Shown here piece by piece: positions 39,897-51,616 of a stretch of 64,000 bases of DNA. Under the pieces are notes generated by a model. That model worked only from the letters and a program-made list of their open reading frames with translations. It ran no database searches and was not told the DNA's origin. The DNA is from Catenaria anguillulae PL171 (lineage: Eukaryota > Blastocladiomycota > Blastocladiomycetes > Blastocladiales > Catenariaceae), in assembly GCA_002102555.1 (NCBI GenBank), contig MCFL01000004.1:868001-932000 (forward strand), given 5' to 3'. The translations under genes were made by a program, and so were the position numbers. Within the stretch, counting starts at the first letter, position 1, and each line of letters begins with the position of its first letter.

Positions 39897-41625
39897 TCGC
39901 TGGCAAAATCCCACGCCCCAGCTCTTTAAAAGCTCGAAATCATCCAGCTCATGCTCAATCAGGACTGCCGCCACTATGGATCCGACCCGGCGTACAAGGT
40001 TAACGCACCATGGCCCATGGACATTTTCATGCATAAAAAACGCGAGCAACTCGCCAATCCACCGCCATGGCACGGCAGTTACGCTGCTTCTGCCAGCTAA
40101 CATGAAGCCCATCAAAGACAAGGTTCTTTTTTCGACCCCTCGTGGATGTACGTTGGTTGCGTCCTGCTTTCCTCATTCTCACGTTGTTTTTCGCTCTCCC
40201 GCTTTCGTTTTTCCCTGCCGTACTCACACTTTCTGGGTTGTACGCATCATAGGCCGTGGCGACGTCCTCCCATCAAAGAATTGCGCGAGGACACCCGCAC
40301 TTACGCTTTCGACTTGGGCTGCTCTCGCATGCCAGTGCTAGCCGGTCCAAGTCCCCTGATGCGCCTGCAAATGGCGGCATGTGTGGACAATTGAGGCAGA
40401 ACGCGCCACGCGTACCGGCTGCCGCCACGCCTGGACCATGCCCTACCCATGTCCCATGTTGGAGCATGGTGATGTCAAATTGACTTGCGCAAAACGCCCA
40501 CAAATCTCGTCTTTCACCGCCGCCGATCTGGCCATCATGGTCCGCCTTGGCAACAGTGGGTATGTCGACCTTGCCATTAACAAGATCATGTGGCACGGTC
40601 TCAACAAGGTCAAGACCAATGGCAACGCCGGCTTCTCCAACGACTTCACAAAGCAGTTCTTCCTAAGTGGGTCCACTTGCGTTTCGCAACCGACCGGACC
40701 TTCAAGTTCTATATGCGTTCGACCTGATTGGCACGTCCAAAACGTCGGCCAACGAGTGGATGAAGGCCGAATGCTCCCCTGCGCTCATGGAGTCGGCCAA
40801 CCGCTTTACGCTGTACGAGTTTACGGCAGGCCTCAAGCACGGGATTACCGTGTGCAATGCGCTGCGCGTGGGCGCGCCGCCGCCGCCCATCCCGCACGAC
40901 GCCTCAGTCGACGCGCGGCGCGTGTTTCGTCTAATGGCCGCGAGTTGCGAGCGCTGTGGGGGCACAAACAATGAGCGCGATTTGATGCGCAAGGAATTGG
41001 ATGCGATGACGGTGCGGTTTGGGTTGTCCTCTCTGCTTTGGACGTTTATACCAAATCCGGACAAGTCGTGGGCCATGTACATCTTGACGCAAGTCACGTC
41101 GCAAGCCGCCGCCGCCCACGCCGCAGCTGCAGCCACCGCTGATGCGCCCAATACGCCGCCCGGCTCGCCCATGGACGTGGATTCGTCATCACCACCGGGC
41201 ACTCCCGCACCTCAAGCGCAACAAGAACAACAAAAACAACAAAAACAACAAAAACAACCCGGGGCGCCAAGTGCGTCAGCGGCATCAACATCTACCTCGG
41301 CACAGTCTAAGCCGCAACCAACAACCCCTCCCTCATACACTTCATACGAGGACTTTCTCAAAGATCCTGCTGCGGCTCCCGGCGTCATCAAGCTCGACCT
41401 CAACGCCGCCGACGCGCCCGCACAAGCCGGTACTACCTCTGGCTCACGCGCATCCTGATTGAACGCATCTTTGCCCGGGACACCGTCCGCCACAAGCCCA
41501 AGGTCGGCGATAAGGGTATGTTTGGATATACCAAGGCATTTTTCTACGCCGAAGAATCTCAAGACCGTCTCACGGTGCGTCACCATGGCGTCGCATGGAT
41601 TCACGGGATGCTGAGTGCGCGATGA
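39897..41625 (+). pseudogene. Helitron Rep (HUH endonuclease) relic
   Basis: Plus-strand fragments in different frames follow the order of a Helitron Rep N-terminal domain. They are DPAYKVNAPWPMDIFMHKKR (about 39980-40035), a conserved SRFTLYEF-like region, and NNERDLMRKELDAMTVRFGL then SSLLWTFIPNP (about 40965-41055). After a Gln/Asn-rich insert comes SYEDFLKDPAAAPGV (about 41340), and finally GMFGYTKAFFYAEESQDRL then RHHGVAWIHG (41515-41605). The last corresponds to the GRGxLHxHxLxW motif that carries the HUH histidines. Stops and frame changes near 40670 and 41455, and absence of the downstream Rep tyrosines and helicase, show a truncated non-functional copy. The (CAA)n-type tract at 41217-41258 is a simple repeat within it. 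Confidence 0.6.
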
Positions 41626-42477
41626 GTGAATCCCAAAAAGGCTTGATCAGGTTTCCGATTGTGACAGCGCGCTGTCACGTTTGTGCGATTGTGTGGAAGT
41701 GGCGCAAGCAAGCCAAGCGTTGCCATGATTGTGCATGGCGCAGCAAGGAGCAAGACATAGACGGCCCTCCGATCATGCAGGCCCAGCATGGGGTTCAGCG
41801 TGACGCGACCACTCCGTCTGACCCCCCCCCCCACCTCAATTTTGCTCTTTCTGTCTGTTCCCGTCTATGGTTCTACCAAGTACTCACATTGAGAGCTCCT
41901 TGGCTGCAGACCGTTGGACAATTACAGGTAGACTCAACAAAGTGGACCACACACCGTAACACGTTCATTCATTTCTCGGCTCATCCTGATCCATGCCGGT
42001 TGTAATGTTCTCGCTCTTCTTACGCCATTGTCTCGCTTTCCTGGTTTAGGGCCCCTTCCAAGCATGCTTGCTCAAGGCTCGAAACCTTCCATTCATGCTA
42101 TCCGCCATGTAACGCACTGGACGGTTGGCTGCATCGATTTCCAGCACAAGCCGACCGATGACGACGATTCTTTTCCTTCAACACACGAGCACGTGTTGGC
42201 GCGATATAGCGCGCTCGACAAGTTGAATGGGCCGTTTCACTTTGGTTGTGTATCTGAGTGTCGTCGTTTCTCCTTGTTCTGTTTCGTCTTCTCCTCCTAA
42301 TCGATGTGCTTCGCAGCATTACTTAGTCTTGGCGATTGTGTGCGGCTCGTGTCTCGTGCAACTAAACGTAATGGAGTTTGAAATCAGTGAGATGATGTAT
42401 TCGCAACATATTTTAATGTCCACATTGACCACAATACTGGTCTCGCAACACATATCCCGGCAACTGGTGGCTCCCTC
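41626..42477. other. Intergenic, no supported gene
   Basis: 852 bp between the Helitron relic and the 3' end of the unknown minus-strand gene. A C10-type run lies at 41820-41830. It may contain more eroded element sequence, but I cannot show it. Confidence 0.4.
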
Positions 42478-45402
42478 TCACCTTGCCATTCGCCGTCGCC
42501 CAAGACTCACCGTTGACTCGACGCTCGCCAGTGTATCAGCTGATCCCCTAATTCGTGCACTGCTCCGCGTGCTGGTTGTCAATGACGTTGGTTTGGTGGA
42601 GGATTTCCCAATACCCGCGCTCGACGCTGACGCCGAAAAGAGCGACGGGGCAGGCAGCACGCCGAGCTGAGAGAGACGTGAATCGATTTCGGCCGAAAGC
42701 CGAGTCAAGCTGGCCACCAGCGACGCTTCGTCAATCAGTTGCGTGTTTCCTGACATGGCCGCAAGGTCGTGCGAGACCCGATGCGTAAGTGCGGGTGGTG
42801 GAGGGGAAGGCACATCTGCTGAAAAATGGGCTCGATGCTCCACTCGAGCGGATATCAACTCGTCTCGAGTTGGTGGGACTGGTTGCACAATGCGCTTGAG
42901 AATACGTGTGGGAACATCGTCGTTCTCGGTGCCAAGAGAAGGCTTGGCACTCAAGGTGAGCCGGGTAGGTCGCTGGAGTCCCGCATTGTCGTTCTTTGGC
43001 GTGCCATTTATCGGCAGAGGAGGCGCAGAGGTGGATATGCGTGTATGAGGTATGGCGCTTGGCAACCTAGGGGTTCCAGCCACGGATTCAAATGAAAGGT
43101 GCTGTGGAGGTGTTGGCAATGGGATTCGGGATGTCACCGGTTGTCGCTGCGCAGGCTGCGCGACAGGTATGGAATGGCCCTGTTGTGAAGCGCGGGTCAT
43201 GGAAGGTGGAGGGCGCCGCGGATCCAAGAATGCCTCGATCGACTCTGTGAAAAGGCTAGTAGGTCAGACAAAGGCGGGGCCACGTAACCAGTCGAATCTC
43301 ATACCCAATGTGTTTTGCAACTTGGCTTGCGTCCGCCTCGACGCCGTGCCAGGTCGAGGAGCTCGTCCACTCGTTGGGGCAGAAAACGCTTGTCGCTTGC
43401 TTGACGATGGTGCACTGTCCTCCAACTTGTCCTGAGCCCCTACAGCAGCCGTCAAAATACCAGTGCTCTGTTGCCCTAAATGCCTTCGGCTCGACATCCG
43501 AGCAGAGCTGTTCAACCGAGGGTCCTCTTGCCGTTCGCTTGCGAGCGTCGGCTCGCTCAACGTCAAGTGACGAGCAGCGGCGAGCGAGTTGATTCCCACG
43601 CCCGGAAATCGATGGACGCGGGACTTGGTGGATTCCACCGCTGGTGTCGACGCCCAAGCAGCTACGGGGTCTTCGAGCAAGTCTTCTTCCGTAACTGTGT
43701 TTATGCTTGCGTGTGCTGTCGATTTGGTGGCTCCACTCGACTCGTCATCCATGTTGGCAAACCGCGGCCGAAGTGCTCGCGACGAGTCGCTTGCAGGCCT
43801 CACAAACGTTGGCAGAGCTGGTTGCCGAGGACGATCACGGCCCTCGTCCAGCGGTATAAAGAATGCATTGGGCCGTGCACTCCCGGGCCGAATTGCGGCA
43901 AGCATTTCGCTCCCCGGACGCACATCTCTGATTGCCGTTGAGGATGAAACCCCAGAGCTCGGCCGACTGCTGTTGCCATACCCCTCCTCGCTAGCCTTTC
44001 CCTCTCGTAGTGCGGCAGCCCGATTCCCCGAGTGCCGTTTCGGAAACGGCTGCAAGAGCCTTGGTACGACCCCCTCTCGATCATCGCTCGTATTCCCACC
44101 GCCAGGAACAGTCATGTTCTCAAGAGCTCGATTCGCCTTCAAACGCAAATTGGACTCTAGCAATTGAAGCGCCTTTTGTGAGATCTTTTTTGTACCACGC
44201 CGACCACGCCCCGGCCGTGGGCCGAGGGGAAGATCACAATCGTCGTCATCAGAAAAGTCGGCTCCGGGTGGGAACACGGGCGGGACGAGCGAGTCGTGAA
44301 TGGGCGTCAGCACGGAAGGCGCCATGGCGGTTGGGTCAGTGGGCGTCAAAGACTTTTTGGTCGAGCTGACGGGCAGAGGGACTGGGTACGTTGTGGATGA
44401 GTGCGGGCGAGGGGTCGTGGGCATCGGTGACGGGTTGCGCGAGTCGGCGCCAGCTGCTGGCGTGGGACACGAGCTTTGCAGACTCGATGGGGATCTCGGA
44501 GAAGTTGGTCGACGCGGGTTAGCGTGTGAGGGCGACGCTGTGCGAGAGCTGGCAGGGGACGAATACACTGAAGCGGTCTCTAATCGTTCCTTGTCGGTGA
44601 AATTGTTTGGAGCCGACTCGGCAACTTCAACGGCGCTGCCTTTCACGATTCGTGCGTGGTGAGAGCCATCCCACATGCCCTTATCTACAAGCCATTATAC
44701 CAGTGGTTTTCCACGCAATACACGGTCAGTATCCCCTCTGCCGCCATCTCACATGACTCTGCTGAGAGGCTTCCAAGACTACGCACATTTGAGCATGCTC
44801 GTTACTTCGGCCGCGTGGGCCGTCGGCACGGGGTTATCAATTGCTGCATCCACCATCTGGCTCGCCTCGCCCTGCACCCTGCGCAGAGTTTCCTGCTCTC
44901 GCTGGATCCGGCTTGATGCAGGCCGTTTGCGAACCGTCGGTCGTGTTTGTTCTACGATCTGTCGGTATCGCTCCTTGCGCTCTTGCAATGTGCGTATCCG
45001 GTAGAGTTCTTTTTCTTGAGCCATCTGGTCGATTTTCGATTGGATTTTCCTATTTATGTCACATGCCAATGAGGCCCGGCGTTCTCTGTTGCAGAAATCG
45101 CATGATCCGTACTGGCATCGCCTGGCCGTCGCTTCCGCCAAAGACTTTTCGGAAATCAACTTTGGCTTGCTACCACATTGAGCGCGTTTACCTGCTGATG
45201 TCGCCTGATATGCTGCCGCGGCCGCTTCGATCAAATGTTGAACGCTGCGGTCGTCGTTGTCGTTCAAGGTTGAGTCAGAGTTGGTCCGTCGCACATTGCT
45301 GTCGTCCGTGCCGAGCGTGGAGCCGTGGCCCGCGGCTGAGGCGAGCGTTCGATGGAGGAATTGATTCGTGTAAGACTGCATCATGTGTCGTGCAAGTTGC
45401 AT
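42478..45402 (-). CDS. Hypothetical 920-residue protein with N-terminal coiled coil
   Basis: Exons 45402-44787, 44684-43305 and 43244-42478 join in frame across introns of 102 bp (GTGCGT...GTAG, phase 1) and 60 bp (GTATGA...ACAG, phase 1). I do not recognise the family. Residues ~85-200 are a charged helical region with a CQYGSCDFCNRERR motif, then SKIDQMAQEKELYRIRTLQE, then SRIQREQETLRRVQGEASQM. Residues 205-660 are Ser/Pro/Arg-rich with an acidic patch (FSDDDDCDLPLG) and KKISQKALQLLESNLRLKAN. The last part ends in Ser/Thr/Arg-rich sequence. The start is uncertain: another frame just upstream reads MSAYARQGSANELLNGIYST and VLELQDQ and could be a genuine N-terminus joined by an unseen exon or a one-base error. 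Confidence 0.6.
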
Positions 45403-45812
45403 TGGGATTGGTCTTGCAGTTCCAGTACCGTCGAGTAAATGCCATTCAATAGTTCATTGGCTGATCCTTGACGTGCATATGCGGACATGGGTGACAGTGA
45501 CGCGTCGTCGGCATGTTTGCAGGAGCACCCACTGGTTGACACGAGAAGGAAACAGGAAACAGGAAACAGGATAGGTGCCGTTGGAGTCCAACGATGCTTG
45601 TGTGATTTCATGATAACCAGGTGATGAAACATAAAAAAAGAGAAAGAGAGTGGGAAAATAGACTGTCATGGGAACTGCACAGATGCAGAGTAGAGAGTAG
45701 GTAATGGACATGGGAGCACAAACGTGGAACAAAAGGCAAAGAACAACATCATGATACACATTTGCAGACACCAACAAGGAAACAAGCAAGAGAACGAGAA
45801 TATCAATATCAA
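45403..45812. other. Intergenic between tandem minus-strand genes
   Basis: 410 bp, AT-richer than its surroundings. It contains the possible extra N-terminal coding piece of the 920-residue protein (about 45405-45490, minus) and the 3' flank of the Nst1-like gene. A GGAAACA tandem repeat lies near 45547-45568. Confidence 0.45.
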
Positions 45813-48800
45813 TCAATACCCACCCGTATGAGAGTCCACTTGCTGCTGGTTGCGTGCAAACATGGACCCTGGTGGGAACCCGTTGGTGCTCCTTGCATAC
45901 TGCTGCTGCGGATGTGGTTGTTGATGGTGGCCATATGGCTGATGCTGGTGCGGTTGCGGCTGTTGAATGTGATGTTGGTGTGAATGGTGCGTGTACTGGG
46001 CCTGTTGCTGGCCTGCGCGTGAACCACCTGTGCCGCCAGCATAGCCAAATGCCCCCGTCGACGAATGTGGATGATGAGCGTCGGCGGCCGCCCATCCGTT
46101 GGATTGGACATGGTGATAGCTGTGCTGCGCATGTTGCTGCTGGTACTGTTGCCCCGCTGCTGCTCCTGCTGATGCTGCCGCCGCCGGCTGCTGGCGATGA
46201 TGTGCCGAGCGCGCTTGCTGCTGAAGCGGCAGCGTAAACTGAGACTGCACTGGCGCCGATGGCTTGCTCGGGAACCCAAACGGATCAAACATGTCGTCGT
46301 CCATATCCAACGCGTCGGCCAATCCTGCGGGCAATGCGGCTGCGCCAAGCCCGCGGTACGAGGCCGCGGTTTCACGTGCGCTCAATGTCGACGGCGGCGA
46401 CTGGATGGCTGCTGGTGGACCCCACGGCGAAGCGGTTGCAGAAGCAGCATTTGCAGACGACGGCGGGGACGTCGACGAAGCGGTCGCTGCGGCGGCCTGT
46501 TGGACGCCGGGCAGATTTGCGAACCGCGAGCCGGCCATGGATGCTGAATTGACCGAGACCGTGGCACTGGTTGGGCTGCGCAAATCGTCAAAGGGATCCG
46601 ATGCCGCAAACGGCGACCAGATGGACGATGTTCCCGAGAGGAGCGCCGAGCCCAAGTTACCAGCACTCGCCGAGCCGGATGCCGCGGCCATGGCCGTGTT
46701 GATGGGTCCCGGCAAGTGAGAGTTGCTTCCGTTGGCCACACCGCCCGGAACGTTGCCGCCGCCTGTGGACGAGGTCGTGGACAGAGTGGAAGCGAGGTCC
46801 GAGGTAGTACCGAGTCGCAGACCGTCGAATAGGGAATGGTGCGAGTGGCTAGTGCTGGCGCCAGTTGCTGCGCTGGCGCCCATGTTGGGAAGGATATTGG
46901 ACGACCCACTACCACTACCGCTACCTCCAATGGGAGATACTCCCCAGGCTTCTGCGCCAAGGCCATACTTTGTCCCGCTTGCCGCCGTTGGAGACTGGAA
47001 CTGCTGTGGTAAAGCGTGAACACTTGACTCGCGACTCAACGACGGCGGCGGCATGTGTACATTGGGTGACGTGGCCCCCAAATGCTGCTGACTTGTCGCC
47101 CGATCTGAATGTGCTCCAGCAACCGACGGCGCAGCTGACCCATAATCCTCTCCATCGCCTGGTTGTTGATGTTGAATCGCGCCGGGCGGGGCTTGACCGC
47201 GGCCAAACTGCTGTTGCTGTTGCTGTGGGGCGTACATGCCGGGCATCCCAAACTGAACGCCAGCATTGCCCGAAGCGGCAGCAGCAGCTGCGGCGGCGGC
47301 GGCCATTGCTGCTGCTGCCGCAGCCGCTGCAGGATTGTACATGAACTGCTGCGGGTTTCCACCTGGCGCACCGCCCGGGAACATAGGCAGGCCCATGGCC
47401 AGTGCTTGTTGGTATGCAAATGCGGGGGGTGGCGGATACATTTGCTGTTGTTGTTGCTGCTGTTGAAGAGACATGCCTGGATGAGGCGCAAGTGCTTGTG
47501 CCTGTTGTTGCTGACCGTGAGGCGGCTTGCCAATGGCGGATGGAACAGGTGAAGGCAGGGTCGAGTGATGCGACGCGGGGACCGTGTTGGGTGCCGATGA
47601 CGACGCAGACGAGGAAGCCGATGGCGTGCTCGTGGTGGTGGGTGAAGATGCTTCGTGATGGTCTGTTGTTGCGACGGGGACAGGCGACGACAATCCGTTT
47701 GCGCCAACGGCGCTTGTCACTGGCGCTGCAATCGGAAGCATGGACACACTTGGGCTGGATCCGTTTGAGCTTGACAATTGAAGCCGTGCCGTGCCGGGCG
47801 ACAGCGGCAAACTCACGCCAAATGAGGGTGGCGTTGCATTGACCGGGGGCGGATGTTGTTGTTGATGTGGCACTCCAGCAACGGGCTTGTCATGGGGCAG
47901 GGGCGAAGCACGGGAGGCGATTGGTTTTGGCGGCGCCACCTTGGTTTGCTGTTGCGGAGCAGCTTTTGCGGATGGCGCCGGGTGCTTGCTGACAGGAACA
48001 GGCTCGACACTTGGCTTTCTTGAACTGTGCGCTGACGACGCGACACTGGTCTTGCTCGCCGATGCCTCCCTCTGTCGCGTCGGCGCAGCTGACTTGACTT
48101 CTGCTGCCACGGCTGCTGCCTCGCGCTCCTTTCTCTCGCGCTCCTCCTTTTCTTTGCGCTCTCGCTCCTCTTTCTCGCGCCTATCCTTTTCCTCTTTGAC
48201 CTTGCGTTCCTTTTCCTCGTTTTCGCGCTTTTCACGCTCGAGCTTTTCTGCCTTCGCTCGCTCCACAGCCGCTTGCGCCGCCTGCGCGGCAGCCTTTGCC
48301 TGGCGTTTTGCCTCTGCGGCCGCGCGCTCCGCCTCCGCCTTCTTTTCGCGCTCCTCCTTTGCCCGCAATTTTTCCGCTTCAATTTTCGCCTTTGCCTCTG
48401 CCTGGCGCTTGCGCTTCTCCTCGCGCTCCTTTTCCTTCTTTTCGCGCTCGCGCTGCTCGGCCTCGATCCGCTCGCGCTCCTTGCGTTCCTCGGCCTCGCG
48501 CTCCAACCGCTTTGCCTCCTTTTTCGCCGCATGCATCTCTGCGCGGCGCCGTTTGGCATCGGCCTTGCGCTCCTCTGCGGCGCGCTCTTCCGCAAGCAGC
48601 TGCTGTGCGGCGCGCTCGGAAATGTATTGGCGATACCGGTACTGGACGTGCTCGGCCAAAAACTCGCACGCAATGCTCACGAGCGTGTAGCGCGATGCGG
48701 GCGACAGGTAGGTTGCGGCGTCGGGGCGGTCCTTGGACGTCTCGGCATCGGATGCGGGAGGCGACGGGTACGTGATGCCCTTTGCGTGGCGCGCACACAG

Positions 48801-50957
48801 CTTGGCCGTGGATCCCGTGTGGTGGATGCAATTGGACCCACAAGGGACAGGGCCGGTGGCGCACGAGGGGAGCGCAGACGAAGCCGAGGATTTGGAGCGC
48901 ACGTCGTCAGCGCGTGCACCTGGCTCTTCTTCTTCTTCTTCTTCTTCGTCTTCTTCCTCGTCGTCGTCATCATGCTCGTCCATGTCATCATCATCATCCC
49001 CATGTTCGCCATGGCAACCGTCCTCATCGTCCTCCTCTTCTTCATCCAGCGATTCGTCACAGCGCTCGTGATCGCACCCACCCGCATCACTTTCGCTCGC
49101 CCCGATCTCGTCATGCTCGTCATGGTCGGCATGCGCGTCTTCCTCATCCGACGTGTATTCGTGATGCCACTCGCAACACGCATCGTCGGCCGCATCGGCA
49201 TGCCCGCGCTTGGCCGCTGCCCTTGCTGCGTCTGCGTGCTTGTTGTTGTTGCTGTTGTTGTTATTTGTGATGCCCCTGCGCGCCTTACCATGTCCACCTG
49301 CTGGCGCCGCAGCCGCCGGTGCAACAGGCGCACTGCTCGAGTGCTTGAACGCGCTCACGACCCTGGGTGCGTCGTTGCGTCCCCTGTTCCCGTCATGCAA
49401 GTCGCATGCAGAGCCAAGGGGGACCATGTGCATGTGCTTTGCATCGTACGTGATCGAGGCCGCGGCCGTGCTTGCGCCGCCTGCCTGTGCCCACGCCACG
49501 GCATGTGCGATGGGATCGTTGACGGCGCCGACACACGCTCCTGGTGGATACTGTGCCTTTGTGCCGGCGGCCACCACGGGCGCATCGCCATACAGGCCCG
49601 CCGCGCCATACACATCCCAGTCAAGCGCGACGCCGCGGTCCTCGAGCCGGCGTGCATTGGCGGCCGTAGGCGCAACCTCGGACGTGCACGCGAGCCACGC
49701 GTCGTCGTCGCCCAGCCACTCTGCGTCCGCGTCCGGGTCAAAATGGGTGGCGGCCAGTGGGCGGGCCGCAGCCGACGACGTGGGCGACAGGTGCGAGAGA
49801 ATGTGGTCGGCAAGCAGGGACTCGTCGGCTTGGTCGTTGGCGTCTAGCACGGCCACCGCGGGCGTGCCGTTGGCCTTGGCCGACGTGAGCTTTTGCATGG
49901 TCGACAGAAACTGGTGTGCGTGGTTTTCGGTCAGGTCGGATGCCAGCCGGAGCAAGGCGTGTGGATCGGCCGTCACGGCGTCGGCGTCGGTGTCGTCGTC
50001 CGAGTCCGGTTCCGAGTCGGAGACGGCCAGGCCGCCGTTGGCGATCCGGTGTGGGTATTGGAGTTGGCGTGGCGATAGGCGCTGGCGGGCGCGGCGGCGG
50101 TGCGCCATGCGGTGCGTGGGCATGCGCAGCGTGAGTGCGGCGTGGGCGTGGGCCGAGGGCAGCGCCACCATTGGGTCGGTCACGGGCCGAGTCCCATGCG
50201 ACAAAGTGGAGACAGCATTCGATTCCGCAGGTTGAGCGGTGGGCGTCTTTGCAGCAGCAGCAGCAGCAGCAGCAGCATCGGGGGATTTTGCGGCGGCCGT
50301 GGCAGCGGCGGAAGCAGCAAAGGCAGCCGCCTTCTTTGCGGCCTTGACGTCGGCCTTTGCTTGGCGGTCCGCGTCCATCTTTGCCTTGACTGCATTGTCC
50401 ACCTGCGACTCGATCCGACCCCTCACCACATGAGTCAGATCGACTCTGGCGACCAATTTCTTTGCATCTTCAATCAAGCCATCGGCCTCCTTGAGACACT
50501 GCGGACACGTTGCGCTCGAGCAATACGCCTCGCGCCGAGTGCGTGCGGCCTTGACAAATTGCACCTGGGACGCCATGTTGGTGAGTGCACGCAAATGGCG
50601 CGGGTCGCGCGTGAGCCAGTAGGCTGTCACGCCAACGCGGTCCTTTTCAGGGACGTGCGCCAGGACATGCTTGAGAACGTCGTGCGTGGTCATGACTTTT
50701 TGCAGGCGGGCGAGAAGGTCCGGGTCCGAGCCTGAAAGGGCGCGCTCCAGGAGATCCGAGGGCGGCAGGTGGCGCAGCGATGGGATGTGCATGGATTGTG
50801 GGTCGTTTGGGTTGGTCGGGGCCGGGGTCAGGGTCGGGGTCGGGGTCGGCGGGTCGGGGGATGCTGCGGTCGGTTGCGTCTTGGTCGACGCAGGCGCGGC
50901 AGAGGAAGCGGAGCCGTGGTTGGCCCGCTTTTCTTTGCGGTTCTTGCTGGATCCCAT
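45813..50957 (-). CDS. Nst1-like stress-response coiled-coil protein
   Basis: A 5.1-kb single exon, 1714 residues. Order: basic start (MGSSKNRKEKRANHG); a helical N-terminal domain with a Cys pair (SSATCPQCLKEAD); Ala-rich linkers; a His/Asp/Glu-rich section ending in an acidic tract (DDDDDMDEHDDDDEEEDEEE); RYTLVSIACEFLAEHVQYRY then RQYISERAAQQLLAEE. It continues into a ~220-residue Glu/Lys/Arg helix (EREKKEKEREEKRKRQAEAK), then about 700 residues rich in Gln, Ser, Pro and His with polyQ and polyA. The acidic tract, short conserved helix and long KER coiled coil in this order are the hallmark of fungal Nst1, which affects salt tolerance and interacts with splicing factors in yeast (family knowledge). 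Low complexity limits certainty. Confidence 0.6.
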   Translation of the reverse strand: MGSSKNRKEKRANHGSASSAAPASTKTQPTAASPDPPTPTPTLTPAPTNPNDPQSMHIPSLRHLPPSDLLERALSGSDPDLLARLQKVMTTHDVLKHVLAHVPEKDRVGVTAYWLTRDPRHLRALTNMASQVQFVKAARTRREAYCSSATCPQCLKEADGLIEDAKKLVARVDLTHVVRGRIESQVDNAVKAKMDADRQAKADVKAAKKAAAFAASAAATAAAKSPDAAAAAAAAAKTPTAQPAESNAVSTLSHGTRPVTDPMVALPSAHAHAALTLRMPTHRMAHRRRARQRLSPRQLQYPHRIANGGLAVSDSEPDSDDDTDADAVTADPHALLRLASDLTENHAHQFLSTMQKLTSAKANGTPAVAVLDANDQADESLLADHILSHLSPTSSAAARPLAATHFDPDADAEWLGDDDAWLACTSEVAPTAANARRLEDRGVALDWDVYGAAGLYGDAPVVAAGTKAQYPPGACVGAVNDPIAHAVAWAQAGGASTAAASITYDAKHMHMVPLGSACDLHDGNRGRNDAPRVVSAFKHSSSAPVAPAAAAPAGGHGKARRGITNNNNSNNNKHADAARAAAKRGHADAADDACCEWHHEYTSDEEDAHADHDEHDEIGASESDAGGCDHERCDESLDEEEEDDEDGCHGEHGDDDDDMDEHDDDDEEEDEEEEEEEEPGARADDVRSKSSASSALPSCATGPVPCGSNCIHHTGSTAKLCARHAKGITYPSPPASDAETSKDRPDAATYLSPASRYTLVSIACEFLAEHVQYRYRQYISERAAQQLLAEERAAEERKADAKRRRAEMHAAKKEAKRLEREAEERKERERIEAEQREREKKEKEREEKRKRQAEAKAKIEAEKLRAKEEREKKAEAERAAAEAKRQAKAAAQAAQAAVERAKAEKLEREKRENEEKERKVKEEKDRREKEERERKEKEERERKEREAAAVAAEVKSAAPTRQREASASKTSVASSAHSSRKPSVEPVPVSKHPAPSAKAAPQQQTKVAPPKPIASRASPLPHDKPVAGVPHQQQHPPPVNATPPSFGVSLPLSPGTARLQLSSSNGSSPSVSMLPIAAPVTSAVGANGLSSPVPVATTDHHEASSPTTTSTPSASSSASSSAPNTVPASHHSTLPSPVPSAIGKPPHGQQQQAQALAPHPGMSLQQQQQQQQMYPPPPAFAYQQALAMGLPMFPGGAPGGNPQQFMYNPAAAAAAAAMAAAAAAAAAASGNAGVQFGMPGMYAPQQQQQQFGRGQAPPGAIQHQQPGDGEDYGSAAPSVAGAHSDRATSQQHLGATSPNVHMPPPSLSRESSVHALPQQFQSPTAASGTKYGLGAEAWGVSPIGGSGSGSGSSNILPNMGASAATGASTSHSHHSLFDGLRLGTTSDLASTLSTTSSTGGGNVPGGVANGSNSHLPGPINTAMAAASGSASAGNLGSALLSGTSSIWSPFAASDPFDDLRSPTSATVSVNSASMAGSRFANLPGVQQAAAATASSTSPPSSANAASATASPWGPPAAIQSPPSTLSARETAASYRGLGAAALPAGLADALDMDDDMFDPFGFPSKPSAPVQSQFTLPLQQQARSAHHRQQPAAAASAGAAAGQQYQQQHAQHSYHHVQSNGWAAADAHHPHSSTGAFGYAGGTGGSRAGQQQAQYTHHSHQHHIQQPQPHQHQPYGHHQQPHPQQQYARSTNGFPPGSMFARNQQQVDSHTGGY

Positions 50958-51616
50958 CTGATGGATTGCGTGTGTGTGTGTATGTGTGTGTGTGGGGGGG
51001 GGGGGGCGGTTGTCAGAGTGCCTGGGTGGAGGGCCACATCGTGACTGTGCATGCGAGCGACGTACGTTGACGCTTTGCAGACACAGACAGAAGGATGCGA
51101 TAAATGCGGTGGCGGGCGATCAAATGGTTGCTCGCCAATCAATGAAGCCGAAAACGACGATGCCGTGAGAGAACGTGTGAGCTGTATGTTGCAGGCGTAT
51201 GTACATATGTCAGTTGCCGCCTTGGCGTGGTGGGATTCAAGCCAGGGCGTGGGAGCGAGCGATTGAGTGAGTGAGTGAGTGATTGAATGGATGAGCCGGT
51301 GCGCGCGAGCCACCGCCCACCAACCGGGCAACCGTTAGGGATGACCCGGTCAGGAAGGCCGGGCCGAGGGCCGGGCGTGGAGGGCAACGAGTGACGAGGG
51401 ACATGATGGACACGGGCAAAGGTGAGGGCGACATACATGGGGTGCGATTCGCTTGGATTGCACCTAGTCCCTGGTGTCTTTCATTGATGGCCGTGTCAGC
51501 TGCCAATACCGTCACCGTGCTTAACTTGACGTCGACGCCAACCTCCGCCATAATCCATCGATATCGATACCCCCAAATTGTTCTGGAACACTCGAGCCGC
51601 CGCCACGTGACTGACT
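50958..51616. promoter_or_regulatory. Divergent promoter region
   Basis: 659 bp between the Nst1-like (minus) and CABLES-like (plus) start codons. Contains a TG repeat and a G run at 50967-51007 and clustered GAGT repeats at 51265-51282. No TATA box is evident. Confidence 0.4.

Noticed and set aside
41217-41258. CAA-repeat tract as a possible minisatellite element
   Set aside because: It is a short simple repeat encoding Gln/Lys inside the Helitron relic, without separate structure.
48273-49847. 524-codon plus-strand frame antisense to the Nst1-like gene
   Set aside because: Leu/Arg/Cys-rich translation mirrors the Glu/Lys coiled-coil codons on the other strand.
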